Assembly: GCA_964530075.1 (NCBI GenBank)
Contig: CAZGXU010000004.1
Coordinates: 1 to 63,176, forward strand
Length of the DNA: 63,176 nt
DNA from: JANQEA01 sp964530075
Lineage (GTDB): Bacteria > Bipolaricaulota > Bipolaricaulia > UBA7950 > UBA9294
Direction: 5' to 3'
Shown here: positions 51,051 through 59,106 of the stretch, piece after piece
Position numbering within the stretch: position 1 is the first letter of the stretch
Layout: every line of letters starts with the position of its first letter
Made by a program: the position numbers and the translations under genes
The notes under the pieces: generated by a model
Told to the model about the DNA's origin: nothing
What the model saw: only the letters and a program-made list of their open reading frames with translations
Databases searched by the model: none

Positions 51051-52058
51051 GTGCTCTCTTACGTTGTGAAGCGAATCCTGAGCACGATCCCCGTCTTCGT
51101 CGTCGTCTCCTTCGTTTCGTTCGGCCTGATCTCGCTCTTCCCCGGCGACTTCTACACGCCGACGATGCTCGGCGCCGCGTTGGCCGGTCTCGATCCGTTC
51201 GAATTCCACGAAGCCCTCCGCGTGATGTCCGGGATCGACAAGCCGTTCGTCGTGCAGTGGTGGATCTGGATCAGCGGGGTCGTCACCCAGGGCGACTTCG
51301 GGTACTCCTTCCGTACCGACGGGTCGGTCGCGCGCTACGTCTTCCGGCCCGACAGCGGGCTCTACTGGACCTTGATCATCGTCGGCTCGTCGATGTTCCT
51401 CGCGTGGCTGTTCGGCGTTCCCATAGGGATTCTCACGGCCGTCCGCCACAATCGTTGGATCGATCGGCTCATCACCGGCGTCACGTACATGGGCATCTCG
51501 ATCCCGGGATACGTCTTCGGTTGGATCTTCCTCTGGTTCATCTTTCGCTTCGTCAACCCGATGGTCTGGAAATCGTGGCTCTGGGGGCTGTCGGATTACG
51601 CCTACCGCGGCCAGCCGCTGACGTGGGCGAAGGCGCTCAACCACGCGTGGCACCTCCTCCCGGCGTGGTTGATCGTCGGTGCGCCGATGTTCGCGACCGT
51701 CACCCGATACCTGAAGATGAGTCTCCTCGACACCCTCAAGGAGCAGTACGTGACGACCGCCCGGTCGAAAGGGTTGAAGGAGGCGCGGATCCTGTTCAAG
51801 CACACCCTCCGCAACGCCGTCAACCCGCTGGTGAGCACGCTCGGTCTGATGCTCCCGACGCTCCTCACCGGGTCGATCGTCGCGACGATCGTCCTCGGCC
51901 TGCCGACGTTCGGACGGATCTTCCTCGATGCCGTGGAGAGCCAGGACCAGCACGTCCTCACGGCCGCGCTGTTGCTCTACAGCGTCTTCCTCATCGTCGG
52001 GAACCTGATCGCCGACGTGCTGCTGGCCGTCCTCGACCCGCGGATCCGCTACACCTAG
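51051..52058 (+). CDS. DppB/OppB-type ABC transporter permease, orphan
   Basis: 335 residues, six membrane segments, with the EAA loop EQYVTTARSKGLKEARILFKHTLRNAVNPL near residue 228-257 and the typical end VLLAVLDPRIRYT. GTG start with GGGAGG 7 nt upstream. The usual partners (DppC-type permease, ATPases, binding protein) are absent; the next gene runs the other way, so the transporter's other parts must be elsewhere or lost. The stop overlaps the stop of eamA on the other strand (CTAG). Confidence 0.9.
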   Translation: MLSYVVKRILSTIPVFVVVSFVSFGLISLFPGDFYTPTMLGAALAGLDPFEFHEALRVMSGIDKPFVVQWWIWISGVVTQGDFGYSFRTDGSVARYVFRPDSGLYWTLIIVGSSMFLAWLFGVPIGILTAVRHNRWIDRLITGVTYMGISIPGYVFGWIFLWFIFRFVNPMVWKSWLWGLSDYAYRGQPLTWAKALNHAWHLLPAWLIVGAPMFATVTRYLKMSLLDTLKEQYVTTARSKGLKEARILFKHTLRNAVNPLVSTLGLMLPTLLTGSIVATIVLGLPTFGRIFLDAVESQDQHVLTAALLLYSVFLIVGNLIADVLLAVLDPRIRYT

Positions 52059-52948
52059 GACCCGGCCGATCGGCGCGCCCGCGCCTGCGACGCGACCATC
52101 CCGATCAGCATCAGCCCGCAGCCGGCGAGCATCCGCGCGGTCATCGCCTCGCCCAGGAGGATCCACCCGCCGAGAGCCGCGAAGGCGCCCTCGAGGCTGA
52201 GGAGGATCCCAGCGCGCGCCGGATCGATCCGCCGCTGCCCGAACACCTGCAACGTGTACGCGACCCCGGTCGACAGGAGGCCGGCGTAGAGAATCGGGGC
52301 CGCCGCCAGGGCGAGATCGGCGGCCCGGATCGTCTCCGCGAACAGGGCGACGATCAGGCTCAGCGCTCCGCAGACGGCGAACTGGACGGCCGCGACGGGG
52401 AGCGGCCGGAGGCGTCCCGCGAGCCAGCCGATGACGTGGACGTGGACCGCCCACCCGAACGCTCCGGCGAGGACCAAGCCGTCGCCGAGACCGATCGCGA
52501 AGCCGCCCGTCGCGCTCAACAGGTACAGCCCGCCTGCGGCCAGCCCCGCGCCGATCCAGACCGCGAGTCCGACCTGTTGCCTCCGCAGGAGCCCGAGGAG
52601 CGGGACGATCACGACGTAGAGCCCGGTGATGAATCCCGCCTTCCCCGCCGTCGTGTAGACGATCCCGATCTGCTGCAGTGACGCGGAGGAGAACAGGACG
52701 AGCCCGGCCAGCCCCATCCCCCACGGGGCGCCCTTGAGCGAGGTCGGCGCAGGCGGATTCCCGCGCCTTCGCCGGAGGAGAAGGAGCGGGAGGAGGACCG
52801 CGCTGCCGAGGAGGAATCGGACGCCGTTGAACGTGAACGGTCCCACATGCTCCATCCCGGCCCGCTGGGCGACGAACGCGAACCCCCAGATCGCCGAGGC
52901 GACCAGAAGCTGGAGCACCGAGACGCGGCGGTAGGCCCTCTCGTTCAT
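52055..52948 (-). CDS. EamA/DMT family transporter
   Basis: 297 residues, ten hydrophobic segments in two EamA repeats. ASAIWGFAFVAQRAGMEHVGPF-TFNGVRFLLG opens the first; ILYAGLLSTGVAYTLQVFGQRRIDPARAGILLSLEGAFAAL-GGWILLGE closes the second. Probable metabolite exporter. TAGAAT lies 8 nt before the ATG with no ribosome site, another leaderless candidate, though its -35 is poor. Confidence 0.9.
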   Translation of the reverse strand: MNERAYRRVSVLQLLVASAIWGFAFVAQRAGMEHVGPFTFNGVRFLLGSAVLLPLLLLRRRRGNPPAPTSLKGAPWGMGLAGLVLFSSASLQQIGIVYTTAGKAGFITGLYVVIVPLLGLLRRQQVGLAVWIGAGLAAGGLYLLSATGGFAIGLGDGLVLAGAFGWAVHVHVIGWLAGRLRPLPVAAVQFAVCGALSLIVALFAETIRAADLALAAAPILYAGLLSTGVAYTLQVFGQRRIDPARAGILLSLEGAFAALGGWILLGEAMTARMLAGCGLMLIGMVASQARARRSAGS

Positions 52949-53200
52949 GACGCGCGATTCTATCGCACGCCGATCACGGCGGATTGCGACGCGATCGCTA
53001 CGTCCGGTGCGCGCGCCAGCGATTCGACGGCCTTCGCGCGTTGGGCACGCTGCAATCGAACGGCGTCGTACATGGGCGAGATGGTGCGCGCTCGCCGTCG
53101 GCGAGAGCGGAACCCCCTTCCCGTCGGACTCCCCGTCGATTCGCGCGGGAATCGCTTTGACCCTACAATCTCACCCGGATATTCATTCCCGGTGGTGACG

Positions 53201-54805
53201 ATGGATACGGTGGGGGTGCTCTTCAGCACGGCCGGCGGCCTTGCCCTCTTCCTCTTTGGGCTACGCGTCCTGAGCGACGCGCTCAAGCGGGCGATCGGCG
53301 GTCGGATGCGATCCCTCCTCGAGCGGCTGACCGGGAAGGCCTACCGGGGGGCGATCGTCGGGGCGCTGACCTCCGGAACGCTCCAGTCGAGCAGCATGAC
53401 GATGGTCCTCCTGATCGGGTTGATCAACGCCGGGGCGCTCACCCTCGCGCAGGGGATCGGCGTCATGCTCGGCTCGGAGATCGGCACGACGGTGACCGCG
53501 CAGATCATCGCGTTCAGGATCGGGCACTACTACCTGCCGATCCTCGCTGTCGGGTTCCTCGTCGCGGAGCTCTTCCGCGGCAAGCGGGCCGGCGACGTCG
53601 GTCGGATCGTCCTCGGCTTCGGGCTCCTCTTCCTCGGAATGAGCGTCGTCTCCGGCGGGCTGAAGGGGCTCACCCAGACCGAGGGCGTGCTCGGCTTGCT
53701 GCGGACCTGCGCCGACCGACCGCTCCTCGGCGTCCTCATCGGCGCCGGCGTCACCGCCGTCATCCAGAGCTCCTCGGCGATGACCGCGCTGGTCATCGGG
53801 ATGGGAAGCGCCGGGCTGGTTACGCTTCCGGCGGCGATCGCCCTCATCCTCGGGGCGAACATCGGCACCACGATCACCGCACAGATCGCCTCGATCGGGT
53901 CGTCAATCTCGTCGCGCCGCCTCGCCGTCACACAGCTCCTCGTGAACGTCCTCGGCGTGGCGGCGTTCGTCCCGATCGTCGGCGGGTACGCGCGGCTCGT
54001 GGCGCTGACGTCGTCTTCGCTGACGCGGCAGATCGCCAACGCGCACACCTTCTTCAACGTCCTCGTCACGCTCGTCCTCATCCCGTGCGTCGGCGGGCTC
54101 GGCTGGTTCGTCACTCGGCTGGTCCCGGGCCGGGAGCGCGCCGAGCGAGCGCAGCCCGAGTATCTGGGGGACCAGTTCCTCCGGCTGCCGCCGATCGCCC
54201 TTCAGCAGGCGCGACGTGAGCTGATACGGATGGGGCGGATGACCGTCGACATGCTCGTCACAGCGCGGGCCGCGCTCCTCGATCGAGGCGCGCCGGAGGC
54301 GTCCTCCGTCTTCGAGACGGAGGAGTCGATCGACACGCTGCAGGACGCCGTCGACGACTACCTCGATCGGATCGACGGAAGCTCCCTGGCCGCCGAGGAC
54401 GAGCGCCGCCTTCACGTCTTCCGCCACGTCGTCGGCGACATCGAGCGGATCGGCGATCACGCCGTCAACATCGCCCAACGGGCCGGCCGCGCCCGGCGCG
54501 ACGGAGACCCGTTCTCGAGACGGGCCGCCGACGAGCTTGGCCACATGTTCGATCGGGCGACCGAGCTCTACCGCCTCTCGCTCCGCGCCCTCCAGGGAGA
54601 GGACCGGGACGCCGCGCAGGAGGCGCTCGAAGTCGAGAAGGACGTCGACCGGCTCGAGGACGAGTACAAGGCAAACCACATCCAGCGACTCGAGGAAGGC
54701 GTCTGCGATCCCGAGGCCGGGATCCTGTTCGCCGAGATCCTCCACAACCTCGAGCGGATCGGCGACCACGCCGTCAACATCGCCGGGGACGTGCTGTTGA
54801 TCTGA
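53201..54805 (+). CDS. Na+/phosphate cotransporter with PhoU domains (NptA/YjbB type)
   Basis: 534 residues. Two Na/Pi repeats with the QSSS motifs GTLQSSSMT near residue 62 and AVIQSSSAMT near 187. The C-terminal cytoplasmic part has two PhoU-type repeats, each with ERIGDHAVNIA near 423 and 517. Moves phosphate with sodium; the direction in bacteria may be export. GGTGGTGACG precedes the ATG at 53201; TACAAT at 53164-53169 is a possible -10. Confidence 0.93.
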   Translation: MDTVGVLFSTAGGLALFLFGLRVLSDALKRAIGGRMRSLLERLTGKAYRGAIVGALTSGTLQSSSMTMVLLIGLINAGALTLAQGIGVMLGSEIGTTVTAQIIAFRIGHYYLPILAVGFLVAELFRGKRAGDVGRIVLGFGLLFLGMSVVSGGLKGLTQTEGVLGLLRTCADRPLLGVLIGAGVTAVIQSSSAMTALVIGMGSAGLVTLPAAIALILGANIGTTITAQIASIGSSISSRRLAVTQLLVNVLGVAAFVPIVGGYARLVALTSSSLTRQIANAHTFFNVLVTLVLIPCVGGLGWFVTRLVPGRERAERAQPEYLGDQFLRLPPIALQQARRELIRMGRMTVDMLVTARAALLDRGAPEASSVFETEESIDTLQDAVDDYLDRIDGSSLAAEDERRLHVFRHVVGDIERIGDHAVNIAQRAGRARRDGDPFSRRAADELGHMFDRATELYRLSLRALQGEDRDAAQEALEVEKDVDRLEDEYKANHIQRLEEGVCDPEAGILFAEILHNLERIGDHAVNIAGDVLLI

Positions 54806-54967
54806 GCTCGACCGTTCGGCATCGACCTCTTCACCGTCTTCGGCTTCGGTCGGAGCGAGACGCTTCGATACCGACCATCGGCGCGAGTCGTGGCGGACGT
54901 TCCCCGTCGATAGAATGGGCGATCCACAACATACGGTACGACGGCGTCCCACGAAAGGCGGTACATC

Positions 54968-55789
54968 ATGTCGGACAAGCGAATCGCGATCATCGGCGGA
55001 GGGAACCTGGGGAGCGCAATCGCGCGCGGGCTGGTATCGGCCGGCGTCTGCGCGCCGGAGTCGATCACGGTCACGCGGCGCTCCGAGCCGCCGCTTGTGG
55101 CGTTTCGGGAAGAAGGGTTCCGCACGACGACGGACAACGCCGCTGCGGCGCGGGACGCCGCGGTCGTCCTCGTCGCGGTCCGTCCGAAGCAGATGAACGG
55201 GGCCCTCGAGGGGATCGCGCCGATCCTCGATCCGAAGCGCCACGTGCTGATCTCGACCGCGACCGACGTGCGGATTGCGGACATCCGGAAACACGTCGGC
55301 GACGCGGTCCCGGTGATCCGTGCGATGCCGAACATCGGCGTCGCCGTCGGCGAGTCGATGACGTGCCTCGCCTGCGAGCCGCCGACCCCCGAGCGCGCCA
55401 GGGAGGTCGCCACGTCGATCTTCTCGGCGCTGGGGCGGACCGCGTTCCTCGACGAGGACCAGATGACGCCGGCGACGGCCCTCTGCGCCTGCGGGATCGC
55501 CTTCTTCCTCCGCGCCATCCGCGCCGCATCGCAGGGGGGCGTCCAGGTCGGCTTCCACGCCGACGAGGCGATCCGCCTCGCCGCCCAGACGGCCAAGGGC
55601 GCCGCCGAGCTGATCCTCGCCGAGAACGCCCATCCCGAATCGCTCATCGACACCGTCACCACACCGCTCGGCGTCACCATCGCCGGCCTGAACGAGATGG
55701 AGCACCAAGGCTTCAGCTCGGCCCTGATTCGAGGGATCGTCACATCCGCTGAAAGGGCCGCGCGGCTGTACGGGGAGAAGGGGGGGTAG
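54968..55789 (+). CDS. proC: Pyrroline-5-carboxylate reductase
   Basis: Last step of proline synthesis. Rossmann GGGNLGSAIARGL at residues 11-23, VLVAVRPKQM near 67, IRAMPNIGVAVGES near 115, and the substrate loop with DEAIRLAAQTAKGAAELILAE and the end GVTIAGLNEMEHQGFSSALI (GTT motif partly changed). 273 residues. AAAGGCGG precedes the ATG. Confidence 0.95.
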   Translation: MSDKRIAIIGGGNLGSAIARGLVSAGVCAPESITVTRRSEPPLVAFREEGFRTTTDNAAAARDAAVVLVAVRPKQMNGALEGIAPILDPKRHVLISTATDVRIADIRKHVGDAVPVIRAMPNIGVAVGESMTCLACEPPTPERAREVATSIFSALGRTAFLDEDQMTPATALCACGIAFFLRAIRAASQGGVQVGFHADEAIRLAAQTAKGAAELILAENAHPESLIDTVTTPLGVTIAGLNEMEHQGFSSALIRGIVTSAERAARLYGEKGG

Positions 55790-55833
55790 TTCGGAGTTCG
55801 TGGTTCGCAGTTCGTGGTCCGTCGTTGGTCGTG
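55790..55833. repeat. Short imperfect direct repeats of GTTCGTGGTTCG type
   Basis: Runs of TTCGGAG, TTCGTGG, TTCGCAG and TTCGTGG directly after the proC stop. Non-coding, too short and irregular for CRISPR. Confidence 0.6.
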
Positions 55834-55901
55834 GGGAGTCGGGAGCGGACGAGCGGCTGATGCAGGCAAGAGGCGGGTCCCGGCGCACTCACGACGGCCT
55901 G

Positions 55902-55933
55902 TAGCCGGAAGTGGGTATCGCCGGATTCGGCTA
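55902..55933. repeat. REP-like dimer A (two 16-bp units)
   Basis: Units TAGCCGGAAGTGGGTA and TCGCCGGATTCGGCTA back to back; the most diverged of three such dimers. The outer ends GTAGCCG and CGGCTAC can pair over the whole element. Lies 112 bp after proC. Confidence 0.6.
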
Positions 55934-56040
55934 CGCCCCGATGGTCGGACGATGATGAACCGATCTGTCAGCGACAAGGCCCTTCGATCGTCGCATTGAC
56001 TTCCTTCGGCCGCACGAATCCACTGCAGGAAACCTCTGCT

Positions 56041-56084
56041 CCCCACCCGACTTGCCTTCACCGGCTCGGGTGGGGATATCGTTT
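56041..56084 (+). terminator. Conserved hairpin element, copy 1, with hicB-tail remnant upstream
   Basis: CCCCACCCGA, 15-nt loop CTTGCCTTCACCGGC, TCGGGTGGGG, then ATATCGTTT: a perfect 10-bp stem and T-rich end. The loop is identical in copy 2 (57990-58024). About 48 bp upstream of it, including TTGACTTCCTTCG and CCACTGCA, also match copy 2, where they follow the end of a hicB gene. So this copy probably ended a hicB-like gene now lost. Confidence 0.65.
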
Positions 56085-56198
56085 CGGAGGGGACAACGAT
56101 GTCCTACCGCAACATCCACGCGGGACCTGCTAACGGCTGCGCCATACGGCTCAGCCACTCCGTATAATGGAACCACGGAACCAGGAAGGAGAGACACG

Positions 56199-56414
56199 AT
56201 GAAGAGAGACTTCAGCGTCGTCATCGAGCGGGACTCAGACGGCGCCTACGTCGCATCGGTTCCCGCGCTGCGAGGATGCCACACGCAAGGGACCTCGCTC
56301 GACCAGGTGATGGAAAGGATCCGCGAGGCCATTGCGCTCTGTGTTGAGGAGCAGGGGGAAGAGATCGAGTCTCTCGATTTCGTCGGGATCCAAACCGTTT
56401 CCGTCGGTTCATGA
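56199..56414 (+). CDS. hicB: HicB family antitoxin
   Basis: 71 residues, the HicB RNase H-like fold: FSVVIERDSDGAYVASVPAL, GCHTQGTSLDQVMERIREAI, ALCVEEQG and the end DFVGIQTVSV. Binds and blocks HicA. Order hicB-hicA, reversed from E. coli, and a 4-bp ATGA overlap. No DNA-binding domain is present. GTATAATGG about 35 nt upstream is a likely -10; AAGGAGAG precedes the ATG. Confidence 0.92.
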   Translation: MKRDFSVVIERDSDGAYVASVPALRGCHTQGTSLDQVMERIREAIALCVEEQGEEIESLDFVGIQTVSVGS

Positions 56415-56644
56415 CAAGGCTTCCGCGCCCGACGCCCGAACAACGGATCAAGGCCTTGAAGAGCGCTGGCTTCGAAGACGTGCGAATCCGAGGGAGCCAC
56501 CCCTTCTTGCGACACCCGGATGGTCGAGTCACCGTCGTCCCAGCACACAGCGGGGAGACCATCGGCCCCGGTCTTCTCGCCAAGATCCTTTGTGATTGCG
56601 AGTCGGCCCGTAACGAGTTTCTCGCGTTGTCGGGCGTCCAGTAG
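56411..56644 (+). CDS. hicA: HicA family mRNA interferase toxin
   Basis: 77 residues, a small double-stranded RNA-binding-like fold. KALKSAGFEDVRIRGSHPFL carries the catalytic His (GSH), then RHPDGRVTVVPAHSGETIGP and GLLAKIL. Cleaves mRNA when free of HicB. Overlaps hicB. All key positions are present, so it should be active. Confidence 0.93.
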   Translation: MTRLPRPTPEQRIKALKSAGFEDVRIRGSHPFLRHPDGRVTVVPAHSGETIGPGLLAKILCDCESARNEFLALSGVQ

Positions 56645-56751
56645 GCGGGTAGAAAACAGGCTACCTCGCAAGATGCATCGCTTTCTCCGGGCTGCCGCAA
56701 CGTCCCGGTGGCCGTATACTGGTTTCGATGCCTCCGTGGAGGTGAGAGAGC

Positions 56752-56985
56752 ATGAGATTCCGACTGACGATCGTCCTGCTGCTCGTCATGTTGTTCATCG
56801 TCCTGATCGCCCAGAACACGGGCGAGGATTCGATCACGTTCCTGTTTTGGACGGCGAAGATGTCGCGGATCGTCCTCCTCGGGATCGCGTTCCTCGTCGG
56901 CATCGTCGTCGGCTTCCTCCTCGGACGCCCCTGGCGACGTCGAAGGACGGAGTTCGCGAAGGTCAAGAAGACGGACGACGCGTAG
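56752..56985 (+). CDS. LapA (DUF1049) domain membrane protein
   Basis: 77 residues: two membrane helices (TIVLLLVMLFIVLIAQNTG and IVLLGIAFLVGIVVGFLLG) and a basic tail. QNTGEDSITFLFWTAKMSRIV between them is the LapA signature. Role in envelope or LPS assembly in E. coli (family knowledge). GGAGGTGAGAGAGC precedes the ATG. A 5'-truncated copy lies at 58690-59007. Confidence 0.88.
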   Translation: MRFRLTIVLLLVMLFIVLIAQNTGEDSITFLFWTAKMSRIVLLGIAFLVGIVVGFLLGRPWRRRRTEFAKVKKTDDA

Positions 56986-57019
56986 CGCCTGACAAAGGGA
57001 TCCTCAAGGAGGTCGATCG

Positions 57020-57598
57020 GTGAACACACTCGACGCCATTGCGGCGAGGCGAAGCATCCGCAGGTTCAAAGAGAACGACCTGCCGGAGGAGGCCGTCCGG
57101 AAGATCCTGAGGGCCGGGGCCCAGGCGCCGTCGGGCAAGAACCGGCAGCCGTGGCGGTTCGTCGTCGTCCGCGGGGAGAAGCGAGCGGAGATGGTCCGCG
57201 TCCTTCGCCAGGCGCTCGAACGGATCAAGTCGCGCGGCGAGGACACCGGAAGCGCGGAGTGGACGACAACCGTCATGGAGGGCGCGCCGATGTCCGTCTT
57301 CGTCTTCAATCCGCACGGGACGGACCCGTGGCTGACGCGGTCGATCGATCAGGCGTTTCAGGAGCTGGTCGACGTCCAGTCCGTCGGAGCGGCGATCGAG
57401 AACATGCTCCTCGCGGCGCTCGACCTCGGAATCGGCTCGCTGTGGATCGCCGACGTCCTCTACGCGGTCGAAGAACTGAAGACGTGGGCCGGAGAGGAAG
57501 GACAACTCGTCGCCGCCGTCTCGTTCGGGGTCGCCGATGAGCGCCCCGAGCCGCGGCCGCGCAAGCCGCTCGACGAGATCGTGAGATGGATCTCGTAG
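57020..57598 (+). CDS. Nitroreductase family flavoprotein
   Basis: 192 residues, FMN-dependent. AARRSIRRFKENDLPEEAVR near residue 8, APSGKNRQPWRFVVV near 36, SVGAAIENMLLAALDLGIGSLWI near 121-143, and the end RPEPRPRKPLDEIVRWI. The substrate is unknown. GTG start with GGAGG 7 nt upstream. Lies between the hicBA-lapA module and REP dimer B. Confidence 0.92.
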   Translation: MNTLDAIAARRSIRRFKENDLPEEAVRKILRAGAQAPSGKNRQPWRFVVVRGEKRAEMVRVLRQALERIKSRGEDTGSAEWTTTVMEGAPMSVFVFNPHGTDPWLTRSIDQAFQELVDVQSVGAAIENMLLAALDLGIGSLWIADVLYAVEELKTWAGEEGQLVAAVSFGVADERPEPRPRKPLDEIVRWIS

Positions 57599-57647
57599 CG
57601 CCGAGAACGAGGTTCTCAGCCCGGCGCGAGAATCGGTCCGCAAACTG

Positions 57648-57679
57648 CAGCCGCTTTCGGCTATAGCCAGATCTGGCTA
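57648..57679. repeat. REP-like dimer B (two 16-bp units)
   Basis: CAGCCGCTTTCGGCTA followed directly by TAGCCAGATCTGGCTA. The second unit is a perfect 16-bp palindrome, and GGCTATAGCC spans the junction. Lies 49 bp after the nitroreductase stop. Confidence 0.75.
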
Positions 57680-57768
57680 CGCACTTCGCAGCACGACCGA
57701 GCGTGCCTTGTCCCTGGCGCCACGTGAGTTCGTATAATCAGTCTGCAAGTTCAACAAGGAGCCTTGCC

Positions 57769-57948
57769 GTGAAGAACGACTTCAGTGTCATCATCGAGCG
57801 AGATGCAGTCGGACTCTGCGGCACGTCGGTTCCCGCACTGCGAGGGCGCCATACCCAGGGAGGCTCGCTCGATCAGGTCATGGAGCGAATCCTTGAGGCC
57901 ATCGCGCTGTGCGTCGAAAAGCGAGGTAAAGACGCCTTGGCGTGTTGA
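57769..57948 (+). CDS. Orphan HicB-type antitoxin, short copy
   Basis: 59 residues, closely related to the HicB at 56199 (FSVIIERD, SVPALRGRHTQGGSLDQVME, EAIALCVEKRG) but lacking the last strand and the hicA partner. GTG start with AAGGAG upstream; GTATAATC about 35 nt before is a likely -10. It ends 41 bp before hairpin copy 2. Either a decaying antitoxin or one that acts in trans on a HicA. Confidence 0.75.
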   Translation: MKNDFSVIIERDAVGLCGTSVPALRGRHTQGGSLDQVMERILEAIALCVEKRGKDALAC

Positions 57949-57989
57949 CTTCCGTCGTCCCACTGCATAAACTCCATCCAGCATCTACT

Positions 57990-58032
57990 CCCCACTCGAC
58001 TTGCCTTCACCGGCCCGGGTGGGGTTATCTTT
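57990..58032 (+). terminator. Conserved hairpin element, copy 2
   Basis: CCCCACTCGA, the same 15-nt loop as copy 1, CCGGGTGGGG, then TTATCTTT. The stem is kept by one G-T pair, and the T-rich tail fits an intrinsic terminator of the short hicB gene. Confidence 0.7.
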
Positions 58033-58046
58033 CGCCTTGACCCGGA

Positions 58047-58661
58047 ATGCGTGAACCAGCGATCAAACGAACATGGGCCTTCGTAGATGGGCAGAACCTG
58101 TTCCACGCCGCCAAAGACGCCTTCGGATACACCTACCCGAACTACGACGTCAGCAAGCTCGCCGCGGTAGTCAGTCGAGCGCAAGGATGGAATCTGGTCC
58201 ACACCCGTTTCTACACGGGAGTCCCCGATGCTTCGGACAATCCGAACTGGAGTCGCTTCTGGTCGAACAAGCTGCTGCAGATGTCTCGCCAAGGGATCAC
58301 CACGTTCTCGCGCCCTCTCCGGTACAGGAATCAGACGATCAATCTGCCCGACGGAACCCAGCAGATGACGCTGGTTGGCCAAGAGAAGGGAGTAGATGTC
58401 CGACTGGCTCTTGACATCGTCCGAGGAGCTCTCCGCGCCGACTACGATGTCGCAGTGATCTTCAGCCAGAATCAGGATCTATCCGAAGTCGCGGATGAGA
58501 TCCGCACGATCGCGATGCAGCAGGACCGGTGGATCAAGATCGCTTCGGCCTTCCCCGTAAGTCCGGCGTCGAGCAACAAGCGAGGCATCAACAAGACCGA
58601 TTGGATCAGAATCACACGGAGCGAATACGATCGGTGCATTGATCCGAACGACTATCGCTAG
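58047..58661 (+). CDS. NYN domain (PIN-like) ribonuclease
   Basis: 204 residues. WAFVDGQNLFHAAKDAFGY near residue 10 carries the first acidic site; QEKGVDVRLALDIVRGAL near 112 the middle acidic residues; YDVAVIFSQNQDLSEVADEI near 133 the last (a Q-N-Q-D variant of SGDSDF). NYN proteins cut RNA with Mg2+. It occupies the place that hicBA takes in the first module. Codon use is less GC-rich than the core genes. Confidence 0.85.
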   Translation: MREPAIKRTWAFVDGQNLFHAAKDAFGYTYPNYDVSKLAAVVSRAQGWNLVHTRFYTGVPDASDNPNWSRFWSNKLLQMSRQGITTFSRPLRYRNQTINLPDGTQQMTLVGQEKGVDVRLALDIVRGALRADYDVAVIFSQNQDLSEVADEIRTIAMQQDRWIKIASAFPVSPASSNKRGINKTDWIRITRSEYDRCIDPNDYR

Positions 58662-58689
58662 CCTGCAGCCACGCTACTACCGTCATTGG

Positions 58690-59007
58690 GCGAATACCGA
58701 TTGAGTCTTCCTGCTGCTCGTCATGCTGTTCATCGTCCTGATCGCGCAGAACACGGGCGACGCCTCGATCACGTTCCTCTTCTGGATCGCGACCACGTCG
58801 CGGATCGTCCTCCTCGCGATCACGTTCCTCGTCGGCATCGTCGTCGACTTCCTCCTCGGCCGCCCGTGGAGGCGGAAGAAGAAGGAGCTCGCGAGGGTTG
58901 AGAGAGCGCCGAGAAGAAAGGGTAACGCCGCGCCCGTATTCCCGGGAGTAGCAGGAGAGAACGGACCGTTCTCCGAGCCGTGTCCGCGTAGCCGGATCTG
59001 GCTATAG
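58690..59007 (+). pseudogene. Second lapA copy, 5' end broken
   Basis: From ATG 58723 it reads MLFIVLIAQNTGDASITFLF and LVGIVVDFLLGRPWRRKKKE, closely matching the intact lapA at 56752. The first dozen codons are scrambled and a TGA (in CGATTGAGTC) lies in frame just upstream, so half of the first membrane helix has no start. The tail runs 30 codons past the normal end, into REP dimer C. Confidence 0.7.
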
Positions 59008-59020
59008 CCAAATCTGGCTA
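58989..59020. repeat. REP-like dimer C (two 16-bp units)
   Basis: TAGCCGGATCTGGCTA followed directly by TAGCCAAATCTGGCTA, the best conserved dimer. Lies 86 bp beyond the stop of the REP-associated transposase gene. Confidence 0.8.
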
Positions 59021-59106
59021 CATCGTACCGCGACAGGCGCTCGCTTGCAAAAGGCCGTTGTCAGATCAAGAACGGATCAGCCGGTCCGCAGTCCTCCCTG
59101 GTGGCA

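Noticed and set aside
55790..55833. Possible CRISPR or tandem array after proC
   Set aside because: The repeats are 6-8 nt, irregular and without spacers; no cas genes are near.
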